NCBI GenBank assembly: GCA_026874595.1
Contig: CM049318.1
Location: forward strand, 447,241 to 511,240
Reading direction: 5' to 3'
DNA from: Sipunculus nudus
Lineage: Eukaryota > Annelida > Sipuncula > Golfingiida > Sipunculidae
DNA length: 64,000 bases
Shown here: piece by piece, positions 39,330 to 54,350 of the stretch
How the letters are laid out: each line of letters starts with the position of its first letter
Numbering within the stretch: the first letter of the stretch is position 1
Notes under the pieces: generated by a model
Database searches by the model: none
Seen by the model: the letters and a program-made list of their open reading frames with translations, nothing else
Told to the model about the DNA's origin: nothing
Made by a program: the position numbers and the translations under genes

Positions 39330-42300
39330 AAAATATGAGATGGAAAATTAAACTTCGTATATACACCTGTTTATACGACTATTATACATCAATGCAGCCG
39401 AAAAGGGATGTTCGGGTCAACATTGCAGAATCAGCTGAAACTCCGAATATCAGACCAGCAGGCTTAAACAAGCTGCTTGGTAAAATATGAGATGGAAATT
39501 CGAACTTCGTATATACAACTGTTTATACGTATATTATACATCAATGCGGCGGAAAAGAGCTGTTCGGGTCAACATTGCAGAATCAACTGAAACTCCGCAT
39601 ATCAGGCCAGTAAACCAAAACACGCTGCTTGGTAAAATATGAGATCGAAATTCGACCTTCATACATACACCTGATAATACGTATATTATACATTCATGTT
39701 GCCGAAAGAGATGTTCGAGTCAACATTGCAGGGTCAACTGAAACTACGCATATCGGACCAATAGGCCAAAACAAGCTGCTTGGTAAAATATGAGATCGAA
39801 ATTCGAACTTCCTATATACACCAGCTTATACGCATAATATAATTCAATGCGGCCGAAAAGAACTGTTTGGGTCAACATGCAGAATCACCTGAAACTCCGC
39901 ATATCAGGCATTAGGCAAAAACACGCTGCTTGGTAAAATATGAGATCGAAATTCGACCTTCGTATATACACCTGTTAATACGCATGTTATACATTCATGC
40001 TGCGGAAAAGAGCTTTTCGGGTCTAAATTGCAGAATCAACTGAAACTCCGCATATCAGGCCAGTAGGCCAGAACAAGCTGCTTGGTAAAATCTGAGATGG
40101 AAATTTAAACTTCGTATATACACCTGTTATACGCATATTATACATCAATGCTGCCGAAAAGAGCTGTTCGGGTCAACATTGCAGAATCAGCTGAAACTCC
40201 GAATATCAGTCAGTAGACTTAAACAGGCTGCTTGGTAAAATATGGGATGGAAATTCGAACTTCGTAAATACAACTGCTTATACGCATATTATACATCAAT
40301 GCGTCCGAAAAGAGCTGTTCTTGTCAAAATTGCAGAATCAACCGAAACTCCGCATATCAGGCCAGTAAGCCAAAACACGCTGCTTGGTCAAATATGAGAT
40401 CGAAATGCGAACTTCTTATATACACCTGTTCATACAAATATAATACATCAATGCGGCTGAAAAGAGCTGTTCGGGTCAACATTACAGAATCAACTAAAAC
40501 TCCGCATTTCAGGCAAGTAGGTCAAAACACGCTGCTTGGTAAAATATGAGTTCGAAATTCGACCTTCATACATACACCTGATTATACCCATATTATACAA
40601 TCATGTTGCCGAAAAGAGCTGTTCGGGTCAAAATTGCAGGGTCAACTGAAACTCCGCATATCGGACCAATAGGCCAAAACAAGCTGCTTGGTAAAATATG
40701 AGATCGAAATTCGAACTTCGTATATACACCTGTTTATACGCATATTATCTATCAATGCGGCCGAAAAGAACTGTTCGTTTCAACATGGCAGAATCAACTA
40801 AAAATCCGCATATCAGTCCATTAGGCCGAAACACTCTGCTTCGTAAAATATGAGATGGAAATTCGAACTTCGCATATACAACTGTTTATAGCATGTAATA
40901 CATCAGTGCGGTCGAAAAGAGCTTTCCGGGTCAACATTGCAGAATCAACTGAAACTCCTTGCATATCAGGCCAGTAGGCCAAAACACGCTGCTTGGAAAA
41001 ATATGAGATTGAACTTCGAACTTCCTATATACACCTGTTTATACGCATGATATAATTCAATGCAGCCGAAAAGAACAGTTAGAGTCAACATTACAGAATC
41101 AACTAAAACTCCGCATTTCAGGCAAGTAGGACAAAACACGCTGCTTGGAAAAATATGAGATCGAAATTCGAACTTCCTATATACACCAGCTTACACGCAT
41201 AATATAATTCAATGCGGCCGAAAAGAACTGTTTGGGTCAACATGCAGAATCACCTGAAACTCCGCATATCAGGCAATAGGCAAAAACACGCTGATTGGTA
41301 AAATATGAGATCGAAATTCGACCTTCGTATATACACCTGTTAATACGCATGATATACATTCATGCTGCGGAAAAGAGCTTTTCGGGTCAAAATTGCAGAA
41401 TCAACTGAAACTCCGCATATCAGGCCAGTAGGCCAGAACTAGCTGCTTGGTAAAATATAAGATGGAAATTTAAACTTCGTATATACACCTGTTATACGCA
41501 TATTATATACATCAATGTTGCCGAAAAGAGCTGTTCGGATCAACATTGCAGAATCAGCTGAAACTCCGAATATCAGACTTGTAGACTTAAACAAGCTGCT
41601 TGGTAAAATATGAGATCGAAATTTAAACTTTGTATATACACCTTTTTATACGCATATTATACATCAATGCAGCCGAAAAGAGCTGTGCCGATCATTATGG
41701 CAGAATCAACTGAATCTCCGCATATCAGGCCAAAAGGCCAAAACACGCCGCTTGGAAAAATATGATATCGAAATTCGAACTTCGTATATACACCTTTTTA
41801 TACGCATATTATACATTCATGCTGCCGAAAAGAGCTGTTCGGGTCGAAATTGCAGAATCAACTGAAACTCCGCATATCAGGCCAGTAGGCCAAAACAAGC
41901 TGCTTGGTAAAATATGAGATGGAAAATAAAACTTCGTATATACAACTGTTTATACGCATATTATACATCAATGCGTCCGAAAAGAGCTGTTCTTGTCAAA
42001 ATTGCAGAATCAACCGAAACTCCGCATATCAGGCCAGTAGGCCAAAACAAGCTGCTTGGTAAAATATGAGATCGAAATTCGACCTTCGTATATACAGCTG
42101 ATAATACGCATATTATACATTCATTCTGCCGAAAAGAGATGTTCGGATCAACATTGCAGAATCAACTGAACCTCCGCATATGAGGCCAGTAGGCCAAAAC
42201 AAGCTGCTTGGTAAAATATGAGATCGAAATTCGAACTTCGTATATACATCTGTTTACACACATATTATCCATCAATGCGGCTGATAAGAGCTGTTCCGGT

Positions 42301-42610
42301 CCACATGGCAGAATCAACTGAAACTCCGCATATCAGGCCAGTAAACCAAAACACGCTGCTTGGTAAAATATGAGATCGAAATTCGACCTTCATACATACA
42401 CCTGATAATACGTATATTATACATTCATGTTGCCGAAAAGAGCTGTTTGATTCAACATTGCAGGGTCAACTGAAACTACGCATATCAGACCAATAGGCCA
42501 AAACAAGCTGCTTGGTAAAATATGAGATCGAAATTCGAACTTCCTATATACACCAGCTTATACGCATAATATAATTCAATGCGGCCGAAAAGAACTGTTT
42601 GGGTCAACAT
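39330..42610 (-). repeat. Right-arm duplication, copy 1 (offset 5,458 bp)
   Basis: An ordered set of variants here recurs at +5,458: ATACGACTATT near 39,375, TGGGATGGAAATTC at 40,243, TATTATCTATC at 40,743 and TTATATACATCAATG near 41,503. The partner is 44,790-48,068. The match ends where CATGCAGAATCACC (~42,610) is replaced by CATTACAGAATCAAC (~48,068). Confidence 0.82.
40690..40850 (-). repeat. Isolated A-like satellite monomer in the right arm
   Basis: This monomer carries the A-type marks in inverse: GTTCGTTTCAACATGG, TCAGTCCATTAGGCCG and AAACACTCTGC. Close copies sit at about 46,150-46,310 and 48,730-48,895, and a looser one at about 56,035-56,190. Surrounding monomers are all B-type. 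Confidence 0.8.
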
Positions 42611-45600
42611 GCAGAATCACCTGAAACTCCGCATATCAGGCATTACGCCAAAACACGCTGCTTGGTAAAATATGAGATCGAAATTCGACCTTCGTATATA
42701 CACCTGTTAATACGCATGTTATACATTCATGCTGCGGAAAAGAGCTTTTCGGGTCAAAATTGCAGAATCAACTGAAACTCCGCATATCAGGCCAGTAGGC
42801 CAGAACAAGCTGCTTGGTAAAATATGAGATGGAAATTTAAACTTCGTATATACACCTGTTATACGCATATTATACATCAATGCTGCCGAAAAGAGCTGTT
42901 CGGGTCAACATTGCAGAATCAGCTGAAACTCCGAATATCAGTCAGTAGACTTAAACAGGCTGCTTGGTAAAATATGGGATGGAAATTCGAACTTCGTAAA
43001 TACAACTGCTTATACGCATATTATACATCAATGCGTCCGAAAAGAGCTGTTCTTGTCAAAATTGCAGAATCAACCGAAACTCCGCATATCAGGCCAGTAA
43101 GCCAAAACACGCTGCTTGGTCAAATATGAGATCGAAATGCGAACTTCTTATATACACCTGTTCATACAAATATAATACATCAATGCGGCTGAAAAGAGCT
43201 GTTCGGGTCAACATTACAGAATCAACTAAAACTCCGCATTTCAGGCAAGTAGGTCAAAACACGCTGCTTGGTAAAATATGAGTTCGAAATTCGACCTTCA
43301 TACATACACCTGATTATACCCATATTATACAATCATGTTGCCGAAAAGAGCTGTTCGGGTCAAAATTGCAGGGTCAACTGAAACTCCGCATATCGGACCA
43401 ATAGGCCAAAACAAGCTGCTTGGTAAAATATGAGATGGAAAATTAAACTTCGTATATACACCTGTTTATACGACTATTATACATCAATGCAGCCGAAAAG
43501 GGATGTTCGGGTCAACATTGCAGAATCAGCTGAAACTCCGAATATCAGACCAGCAGGCTTAAACAAGCTGCTTGGTAAAATATGAGATGGAAATTCGAAC
43601 TTCGTATATACAACTGTTTATACGCATATTATACATCAATGCGGCGGAAAAGAGCTGTTCGGGTCAACATTGCAGAATCAGCTGAAACTCCGCATATCAG
43701 GCCAGTAAACCAAAACACGCTGCTTGGTAAAATATGAGATCGAAATTCGACCTTCATACATACACCTGATAATACGTATATTATACATTCATGTTGCCGA
43801 AAGAGATGTTCGAGTCAACATTGCAGGGTCAACTGAAACTACGCATATCGGACCAATAGGCCAAAACAAGCTGCTTGGTAAAATATGAGATCGAAATTCG
43901 AACTTCCTATATACACATTCTTATACGCATAATATAATTCAATGCGGCCGAAAAGAACTGTTTGGGTCAACATGCAGAATCACCTGAAACTCCGCATATC
44001 AGGCATTAGGCAAAAACACGCTGCTTGGTAAAATATGAGATCGAAATTCGACCTTCGTATATACACCTGTTAATACGCATGTTATACATTCATGCTGCGG
44101 AAAAGAGCTTTTCGGGTCAAAATTGCAGAATCAACTGAAACTCCGCATATCAGGCCAGTAGGCCAGAACAAGCTGCTTGGTAAAATATGAGATGGAAATT
44201 TAAACTTCGTATATACACCTGTTATACGCATATTATACATCAATGCTGCCGAAAAGAGCTGTTCGGGTCAACATTGCAGAATCAGCTGAAACTCCGAATA
44301 TCAGTCAGTAGACTTAAACAGGCTGCTTGGTAAAATATGGGATGGAAATTCGAACTTCGTAAATACAACTGCTTATACGCATATTATACATCAATGCGTC
44401 CGAAAAGAGCTGTTCTTGTCAAAATTGCAGAATCAACCGAAACTCCGCATATCAGGCCAGTAAGCCAAAACACGCTGCTTGGTCAAATATGAGATCGAAA
44501 TGCGAACTTCTTATATACACCTGTTCATACAAATATAATACATCAATGCGGCTGAAAAGAGCTGTTCGGGTCAACATTACAGAATCAACTAAAACTCCGC
44601 ATTTCAGGCAAGTAGGTCAAAACACGCTGCTTGGTAAAATATGAGTTCGAAATTCGACCTTCATACATACACCTGATTATACCCATATTATACAATCATG
44701 TTGCCGAAAAGAGCTGTTCGGGTCAAAATTGCAGGGTCAACTGAAACTCCGCATATCGGACCAATAGGCCAAAACAAGCTGCTTGGTAAAATATGAGATG
44801 GAAAATTAAACTTCGTATATACACCTGTTTATACGACTATTATACATCAATGCAGCCGAAAAGGGATGTTCGGGTCAACATTGCAGAATCAGCTGAAACT
44901 CCGAATATCAGACCAGCAGGCTTAAACAAGCTGCTTGGTAAAATATGAGATGGAAATTCGAACTTCGTATATACAACTGTTTATACGCATATTATACATC
45001 AATGCGGCGGAAAAGAGCTGTTCGGGTCAACATTGCAGAATCAGCTGAAACTCCGCATATCAGGCCAGTAAACCAAAACACGCTGCTTGGTAAAATATGA
45101 GATCGAAATTCGACCTTCATACATACACCTGATAATACGTATATTATACATTCATGTTGCCGAAAGAGATGTTCGAGTCAACATTGCAGGGTCAACTGAA
45201 ACTACGCATATCGGACCAATAGGCCAAAACAAGCTGCTTGCTAAAATATGAGATCGAAATTGGAACTTCCTATATACACATTCTTATACGCATAATATAA
45301 TTCAATGCGCCCGAAAAGAACTGTTTGGGTCAACATGCAGAATCACCTGAAACTCCGCATATCAGGCATTAGGCAAAAACACCCTGCTTGGTAAAATATG
45401 AGATCGAAATTCGACCTTCGTATATACACCTGTTAATACGCATGTTATACATTCATGCTGCGGAAAAGAGCTTTTCGGGTCAAAATTGCAGAATCAACTG
45501 AAACTCCGCATATCAGGCCAGTAGGCCAGAACAAGCTGCTTGGTAAAATATGAGATGGAAATTTAAACTTCGTATATACACCTGTTATACGCATATTATA

Positions 45601-46140
45601 CATCAATGCTGCCGAAAAGAGCTGTTCGGGTCAACATTGCAGAATCAGCTGAAACTTCGAATATCAGTCAGTAGACTTAAACAGGCTGCTTGGTAAAATA
45701 TGGGATGGAAATTCGAACTTCGTAAATACAACTGCTTATACGCATATTATACATCAATGCGTCCGAAAAGAGCTGTTCTTGTCAAAATTGCAGAATCAAC
45801 CGAAACTCCGCATATCAGGCCAGTAAGCCAAAACACGCTGCTTGGTCAAATATGAGATCGAAATGCGAACTTCTTATATACACCTGTTCATACAAATATA
45901 ATACATCAATGCGGCTGAAAAGAGCTGTTCGGGTCAACATTACAGAATCAACTAAAACTCCGCATTTCAGGCAAGTAGGTCAAAACACGCTGCTTGGTAA
46001 AATATGAGTTCGAAATTCGACCCTTATACATACACCTGATTATACCCATATTATACAATCATGTTGCCGAAAAGAGCTGTTCGGGTCAAAATTGCAGGGT
46101 CAACTGAAACTCCGCATATCGGACCAATAGGCCAAAACAA
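42500..46140 (-). repeat. Right-arm tandem duplication, 1,363-bp unit
   Basis: The TGGGATGGAAATTC variant lies at about 42,975, 44,338 and 45,701, and the CATGCAGAATCACC variant at about 42,608, 43,971 and 45,334. The spacing is 1,363 bp both times (nine monomers less five bases). The second and third copies share CACATTCTTATACG, which the first lacks (CACCAGCTTATACG). The last two copies are therefore closest. Confidence 0.83.
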
Positions 46141-48068
46141 GCTGCTTGGTAAAATATGAGATCGAAATTCGAACTTCGTATATACACCTGTATATACGCA
46201 TATTATCTATCAATGCGGCCGAAAAGAACTGTTCGTTTCAACATGGCAGAATCAACTAAAAATCCGCATATCAGTCCATTAGGCCGAAACACTCTGCTTC
46301 GTAAAATATGAGATGGAAATTCGAACTTTGCATATACAACTGTTTATAGCATGTAATACATCAGTGCGGTCGAAAAGAGCTTTCCGGGTCAACATTGCAG
46401 AATCAACTGAAACTCCTTGCATATCAGGCCAGTAGGCCAAAACACGCTGCTTGGAAAAATATGAGATCGAACTTCGAACTTCCTATAAACACCTGTTTAT
46501 ACGCATGATATAATTCAATGCAGCCGAAAAGAACAGTTAGAGTCAACATTACAGAATCAACTAAAACTCCGCATTTCAGGCAAGTAGGACAAAACACGCT
46601 GCTTGGAAAAATATGAGATCGAAATTCGAACTTCCTATATACACCAGCTTACACGCATAATATAATTCAATGCGGCCGAAAAGAACTGTTTGGGTCAACA
46701 TGCAGAATCACCTGAAACTCCGCATATCAGGCAATAGGCAAAAACACGCTGATTGGTAAAATATGAGATCGAAATTCGACCTTCGTATATACACCTGTTA
46801 ATACGCATGATATACATTCATGCTGCGGAAAAGAGCTTTTCGGGTCAAAATTGCAGAATCAACTGAAACTCCGCATATCAGGCCAGTAGGCCAGAACTAG
46901 CTGCTTGGTAAAATATAAGATGGAAATTTAAACTTCGTATATACACCTGTTATACGCATATTATATACATCAATGTTGCCGAAAAGAGCTGTTCGGATCA
47001 ACATTGCAGAATCAGCTGAAACTCCGAATATCAGACTTGTAGACTTAAACAAGCTGCTTGGTAAAATATGAGATCGAAATTTAAACTTTGTATATACACC
47101 TTTTTATACGCATATTATTCATCAATGCAGCCGAAAAGAGCTGTGCCGATCATTATGGCAGAATCAACTGAATCTCCGCATATCAGGCCAAAAGGCCAAA
47201 ACACGCCGCTTGGAAAAATTTGATATCGAAATTCGAACTTCGTATATACACCTTTTTATACGCATATTAAACATTCATGCTGACGAAAAGAGCTGTTCGG
47301 GTCGAAATTGCAGAATCAACTGAAACTCCGCATATCAGGCCAGTAGGCCAAAACAAGCTGCTTGGTAAAATATGAGATGGAAAATAAAACTTCGTATATA
47401 CAACTGTTTATACGCATATTATACATCAATGCGTCCGAAAAGAGCTGTTCTTGTCAAAATTGCAGAATCAACCGAAACTCCGCATATCAGGCCAGTAGGC
47501 CAAAACAAGCTGCTTGGTAAAATATGAGATCGAAATTCGACCTTCGTATATACAGCTGATAATACGCATATTATACATTCATTCTGCCGAAAAGAGATGT
47601 TCGGATCAACATTGCAGAATCAACTGAACCTCCGCATATGAGGCCAGTAGGCCAAAGCAAACTGCTTGGTAAAATATGAGATCGAAATTCGAACTTCGTA
47701 TATACATCTGTTTACACACATATTATCCATCAATGCGGCTGAAAAGAGCTGTTCCGGTCCACATGGCAGAATCAACTGAAACTCCGCATATCAGGCCAGT
47801 AAACCAAAACACGCTGCTTGGTAAAATATGAGATCGAAATTCGACCTTCATACATACACCTGATAATACGTATATTATACATTCATGTTGCCGAAAAGAG
47901 CTGTTTGATTCAACATTGCAGGGTCAACTGAAACTACGCATATCAGACCAATAGGCCAAAACAAGCTGCTTGGTAAAATATGAGATCGAAATTCGAACTT
48001 CCTATATACACCAGCTTATACGCATAATATAATTCAATGCGGCCGAAAAGAACTGTTTGGGTCAACAT
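44790..48068 (-). repeat. Right-arm duplication, copy 2 (offset 5,458 bp)
   Basis: Partner of 39,330-42,610, with the same order of private variants: TGGGATGG at 45,701, TATTATCTATC at 46,201 and TTATATACATC near 46,961. Small differences include CTGTATATACG near 46,189 against CTGTTTATACG, and CATTTTGACG-type changes near 47,280. Confidence 0.82.
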
Positions 48069-49405
48069 TACAGAATCAACTTAAACTCCGCATATCAGGC
48101 CAGTAGACCAAAACACGCTGCTTGGTAAAATATGAGATCGAAATTCGACCTTCGTATATACACCTGTTAATACGCATGTTATACATTCATGCTGCGGAAA
48201 AGAGCTGTTCGGGTCAACATTGCAGAATCAGCTGAAACTCCGAATATCAGTCAGTAGACTTAAACAGGCTGCTTGGTAAAATATGGGATGGAAATTCGAA
48301 CTTCGTAAATACAACTGCTTATACGCATATTATACATCAATGCGTCCGAAAAGAGCTGTTCTTGTCAAAATTGCAGAATCAACCGAAACTCCGCATATCA
48401 GGCCAGTAAGCCAAAACACGCTGCTTGGTCAAATATGAGATCGAAATGCGAACTTCTTATACACACCTGTTCATACAAACATAATACATCAATGCGGCTG
48501 AAAAGAGCTGTTCGGGTCAACATTACAGAATCAACTAAAACTCCGCATTTCAGGCAAGTAGGTCAAAACACGCTGCTTGGTAAAATATGAGTTCGAAATT
48601 CGACCTTCATACATACACCTGATTATACCCATATTATACAATCATGTTGCCGAAAAGAGCTGTTCGGGTCAAAATTGCAGGGTCAACTGAAACTCCGCAT
48701 ATCGGACCAATAGGCCAAAACAAGCTGCTTGGTAAAATATGAGATCGAAATTCGAACTTCGTATATACACCTGTTTATACGCATATTATCTATCAATGCG
48801 GCCGAAAAGAACTGTTCGTTTCAACATGGCAGAATCAACTAAAAATCCGCATATCAGTCCATTAGGCCGAAACACTCTGCTTCGTAAAATATGAGATGGA
48901 AATTCGAACTTCGCATATACAACTGTTTATAGCATGTAATACATCAGTGCGGTCGAAAAGAGCTTTCCGGGTCAACATTGCAGAATCAACTGAAACTCCT
49001 TGCAAATCATGCCAGTAGGCCAAAACACGCTGCTTGGAAAAATATGAGATCGAACTTCGAACTTCCTATATACACCTGTTTATACGCATGATATAATTCA
49101 ATGCAGCCGAAAAGAACAGTTAGAGTCAACATTACAGAATCAACTAAAACTCCGCATTTCAGGCAAGTAGGACAAAACACGCTGCTTGGAAAAATATGAG
49201 ATCGAAATTCGAACTTCCTATATACACCAGCTTATACGCATAATATAATTCAATGCGGCCGAAAAGAACTGTTTGGGTCAACATGCAGAATCACCTGAAA
49301 CTCCGCATATCAGGCAATAGGCAAAAACACGCTGATTGGCAAAATATGAGATCGAAATTCGACCTTCGTATATACACCTGTTAATACGCATGATATACAT
49401 TCATG
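45660..49405 (-). repeat. Right-arm duplication, 2,583-bp offset
   Basis: The variants at 45,702 (GGGATGG) and 46,201 (TATTATCTATC) recur at 48,285 and 48,784, 2,583 bp on. Similarity runs from about 45,660-46,820 to 48,240-49,405, where GAGCTTTTCGGGTC in the first copy becomes GAGCTGTTCGGATC in the second. Confidence 0.8.
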
Positions 49406-52205
49406 CTGCGGAAAAGAGCTGTTCGGATCAACATTGCAGAATCAGCTGAAACTCCGAATATCAGACTTGTAGACTTAAACAAGCTGCTTGGTAAAATATG
49501 AGATCGAAATTCGACCTTCGTATATACACCTGTTAATACGCATGTTATACATTCATGCTGCGGAAAAGAGCTTTTCGGGTCAAAATTGCAGAATCAACTG
49601 AAACTCCGCATATCAGGCCAGTAGGCCAGAACAAGCTGCTTGGTAAAATATGAGATGGAAATTTAAACTTCGTATATACACCTGTTATACGCATATTATA
49701 CATCAATGCTGCCGAAAAGAGCTGTGCCGATCATTATGGCAGAATCAACTGAATCTCCGCATATCAGGCCAAAAGGCCAGAACACGCCGCTTGGAAAAAT
49801 ATGATATCGAAATTCGAACTTCGTATATACACCTTTTTATACGCATATTATACATTCATGCTGCCGAAAAGAGCTGTTCGGGTCGAAATTGCAGAATAAA
49901 CTGAAACTCCGCATATCAGGCCAGTAGGCCAAAACAAGCTGCTTGGTAAAATATGAGATGGAAAATAAAACTTCGTATATACAACTGTTTATACGCATAT
50001 TATACATCAATGCGTCCGAAAAGAGCTGTTCTTGTCAAAATTGCAGAATCAACCGAAACTCCGCATATCAGGCCAGTAGGCCAAAACAAGCTGCTTGGTA
50101 AAATATGAGATCGAAATTCGACCTTCGTATATACAGCTGATAATACGCATATTATACATTCATTCTGCCGAAAAGAGATGTTCGGATCAACATTGCAGAA
50201 TCAACTGAACCTCCGCATATGAGGCCAGTAGGCCAAAACAAGCTGCTTGGTAAAATATGAGATCGAAATTCGAACTTCGTATATACATCTGTTTACACAC
50301 ATATTATCCATCAATGCGGCTGATAAGAGCTGTTCCGGTCCACATGGCAGAATCAACTGAAACTCCGCATATCAGGCCAGTAAACCAAAACACGCTGCTT
50401 GGTAAAATATGAGATCGAAATTCGACCTTCATACATACACCTGATAATACGTATATTATACATTCATGTTGCCGAAAAGAGCTGTTTGATTCAACCTTGC
50501 AGGGTCAACTGAAACTACGCATATCAGACCAATAGGCCAAAACAAGCTGCTTGGTAAAATATGAGATCGAAATTCGACCTTCGTATATACACCTGATAAT
50601 ACGTATATTATTCATTCATTCTGACGAAAAGAGATGTTCGGGTCAATATGGCAGAACCAACTGAAACTCCGCATATCAGGCCAGTAGGCCAAAACAAGCT
50701 GCTTGGTAAAATATGAGATCGAAATTCGAACTTCGTAAATATACCTGTTTATACGCATACTATACATCAATGCGGCGGAAAAGAGCTGTTCGGGTCAACA
50801 TTGCAAAATCAACTGAAACTCCGCATATCAGGCCAGTAAACCAAACACGCTGCTTGGTAAAATATGAGATGGAAATTCGAACTTCGTATATACAACTGTT
50901 TATACGCATATTATACATCAATGTGTCCGAAAAGAGCTGTTCTTGTCAAAATTGCAGAATCAACCGAAACTCCGCATATCAGGCCAGTAAACCAAAACAC
51001 GCTGCTTTGGAAAATATGAGATCGAAATTCGACCTTCATACAGACACCTGATAATACGTATATTATACATTCATGTTGCCGAAAAGAGCTGTTTGATTCA
51101 ACATTGCAGGGTAAACTGAAACTACGCATATCAGACCAATAGGCCAAAACAAGCTGCTTGGTAAAATATGAGATCGAAATTCGACCTTCGTATATACACC
51201 TGATAATACGCATATTATTCATTCATTCTGACGAAAAGAGATGTTCGGGTCAATATGGCAGAACCAACTGAAACTCCGCATACCAGGCCAGTAGGCCAAA
51301 ACAAGCTGCTTGGTAAAATATGAGATCGAAATTCGAACTTCGTAAATATACCTGTTTATAGGCATATTATACATCAATGCAGCCGAAAAGGGCTGTTCGG
51401 GTCAACATTGCATAATCAGCTGAAACTCCGAATATCAGACCAGTAGGCTTAAACAAGCAGCTTGGTAAAATATGAGATGGAAAATTAAACTTCGTATATA
51501 CCTGTTTATACGCATATTATACATCAATGCAGCCGAAAAGAGCTGTTCGGGTCGAAATTGCAGAATCAACTGAATCTCCGCATATCAGGCCAGTAGGCCA
51601 AAACAAGCTGCTTTGTAAAATATGAGATGGAAAATTTAACTTCGTATATACACCTGTTTATACGCCTATTATACATCAATGCTGCCGAAAAGGGCTGTTC
51701 GGGTCAACATTGCAGAATCAGCTGAAACTCCGAATATCAGACCAGTAGGCTTAAACAAGCTGCTTGGTAAAATATGAGATGGAAATTCGAACTTCGTATA
51801 TGCAACATTTTATACGCATATTATACATCAATGCGTCCGAAAAGAGCTGTTCTTGTCAAAATTGCAGAATCAACCGAAACTCCGCATATCAGGCCAGTAG
51901 GCCAAAACAAGCTGTTTGGTAAAATATGAGACCGAAATTCGACCTTCGTATATACAGCTGATAATACGCATATTATACATTCATTCTGCCTAAAAGAGAT
52001 GTTCGGGTCAACATGGCAGAATCAACTGAAACTTTGCATATCAGGCCAGTAGGCCAAAACAAGCTGCTTGGTAAAATATGAGATCGAAATTCGAACTTCG
52101 TATATACATCTGTTTACACACATATTATTCATTCATTCTGCCGAAAAGAGATGTTCGGGTCAATATGGCAGAACCAACTGAAACTCCGCATATCAGGCCA
52201 GTAGG

Positions 52206-54350
52206 CTAAAACAAGCTGCTTGGTAAAATATGAGATCGAAATTCGAACTTCGTATATACAGCTGATAAAACGCATATTATACATTCATTCTGCCGAAAAG
52301 AGATGTTCGGATCAATATGGCTGAACCAACTGAAATTCCGCATATCAGGCCAGTAGGCCAAAACAAGCTGCTTGGTAAAATATGAGATCGAAATTCGAAC
52401 TTCGTAAATATACCTGTTTATACGCATACTATACATCAATGCGGCGGAAAAGAGCTGTTCAGGTCAACATTGCAAAATCAACTGAAACTCTGCATATCAG
52501 GCCAGTAAACCAAAACACGCTGCTTGGTAAAATATGAGATCGAAATTCGACCTTCATACATACACCTGATAATACGTATATTATACATTCATGTTGCCGA
52601 AAAGAGCTGTTCGAGTCAACATTGCAGAATCAACTGAAACTTTGCATATCAGGCCAGTAGGCCAAAACAAGCTGCTTGGTAAAATATGAGACCGAAATTC
52701 GACCTTCGTATATACAGCTGATAATACGCATATTATACATTCATTCTGCCTAAAAGAGATGTTCGGGTCAACATGGCAGAATCAACTGAAACTTTGCATA
52801 TCAGGCCAGTAGGCCAAAACAAGCTGCTTGGTAAAATATGAGATCGAAATTCGAACTTCGTATATACAGCTGATAAAACGCATATTATACATTCATTCTG
52901 CCGAAAAGAGATGTTCGGGTCAACATGGCAGAATCAACTGAAACTTTGCATATCAGGCCAGTAGGCCAAAACAAGCTGCTTGGTAAAATATGAGATCGAA
53001 ATTCGAACTTCGTATATACATCTGTTTACACACATATTATTCATTCATTCTGCCGAAAAGAGATGTTCGGGTCAATATGGCAGAACCAACTGAAACTCCG
53101 CATATCAGGCCAGTAGGCCAAAACAAGCTGCTTGGTAAAATATGAGATCGAAATTCGAACTTCGTATATACAGCTGATAAAACGCATATTATACATTCAT
53201 TCTGCCGAAAAGAGATGTTCGGGTCAATATGGCTGAACCAACTGAAATTCCGCATATCAGGCCAGTAGGCCAAAACAAGCTGCTTGGTAAAATATGAGAT
53301 CGAAATTCGAACTTCGTATATACAGCTGATAAAACGCATATTATACATTCATTCTGCCGAAAAGAGATGTTCGGGTCAATATGGCTGAACCAACTGAAAT
53401 TCCGCATATCAGGCCAGTAGGCCAAAACAAGCTGCTTGGTAAAATATGAGATCGAAATTCGAACTTCGTAAATATACCTGTTTATACGCATACTATACAT
53501 CAATGTGGCGGAAAAGAGCTGTTCAGGTCAACATTGCAAAATCAACTGAAACTCTGCATATCAGGCCAGTAAACCAAAACACGCTGCTTGGTAAAATATG
53601 AGATCGAAATTCGACCTTCATACATACACCTGATAATACGTATATTATACATTCATGTTGCCGAAAAGAGCTGTTCGAGTCAACATTGCAGAATCAACTG
53701 AAACTTTGCATATCAGGCCAGTAGGCCAAAACAAGCTGCTTGGTAAAATATGAGACCGAAATTCGACCTTCGTATATACAGCTGATAATACGCATATTAT
53801 ACATTCATTCTGCCTAAAAGAGATGTTCGGGTCAACATGGCAGAATCAACTGAAACTTTGCATATCAGGCCAGTAGGCCAAAACAAGCTGCTTGGTAAAA
53901 TATGAGATCGAAATTCGAACTTCGTATATACAGCTGATAAAACGCATATTATACATTCATTCTGCCGAAAAGAGATGTTCGGGTCAATATGGCTGAACCA
54001 ACTGAAATTCCGCATATCAGGCCAGTAGGCCAAAACAAGCTGCTTGGTAAAATATGAGATCGAAATTCGAACTTCGTAAATATACCTGTTTATACGCATA
54101 CTATACATCAATGCGGCGGAAAAGAGCTGTTCAGGTCAACATTGCAAAATCAACTGAAACTCTGCATATCAGGCCAGTAAACCAAAACACGCTGCTTGGT
54201 AAAATATGAGATCGAAATTCGACCTTCATACATACACCTGATAATACGTATATTATACATTCATGTTGCCGAAAAGAGCTGTTCGAGTCAACATTGCAGG
54301 GTCAACTGAACCTACGCATATCGGTCCAATAGGCCAAAACAAGCTGCTTG
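52206..54350 (-). repeat. Right-arm cluster of 4- and 7-monomer duplications
   Basis: Monomers with TGGCTGAACCAACTG and CTGATAAAACGC recur with spacings of 152, 608 (4 x 152) and 1,064 bp (7 x 152). The same stretch ends at 52,439, 53,503 and 54,111. Exact multiples of 152 indicate unequal exchange in register. Confidence 0.8.

Noticed and set aside
50713-51051. The longest satellite frames in the right arm (112 codons here; 103-104 codons at 50911, 53037, 53189 and 53797)
   Set aside because: Both strands are open over the same repeat DNA, and the peptides repeat every ~51 residues (152 bp). Chance openness of a repeat, not genes.
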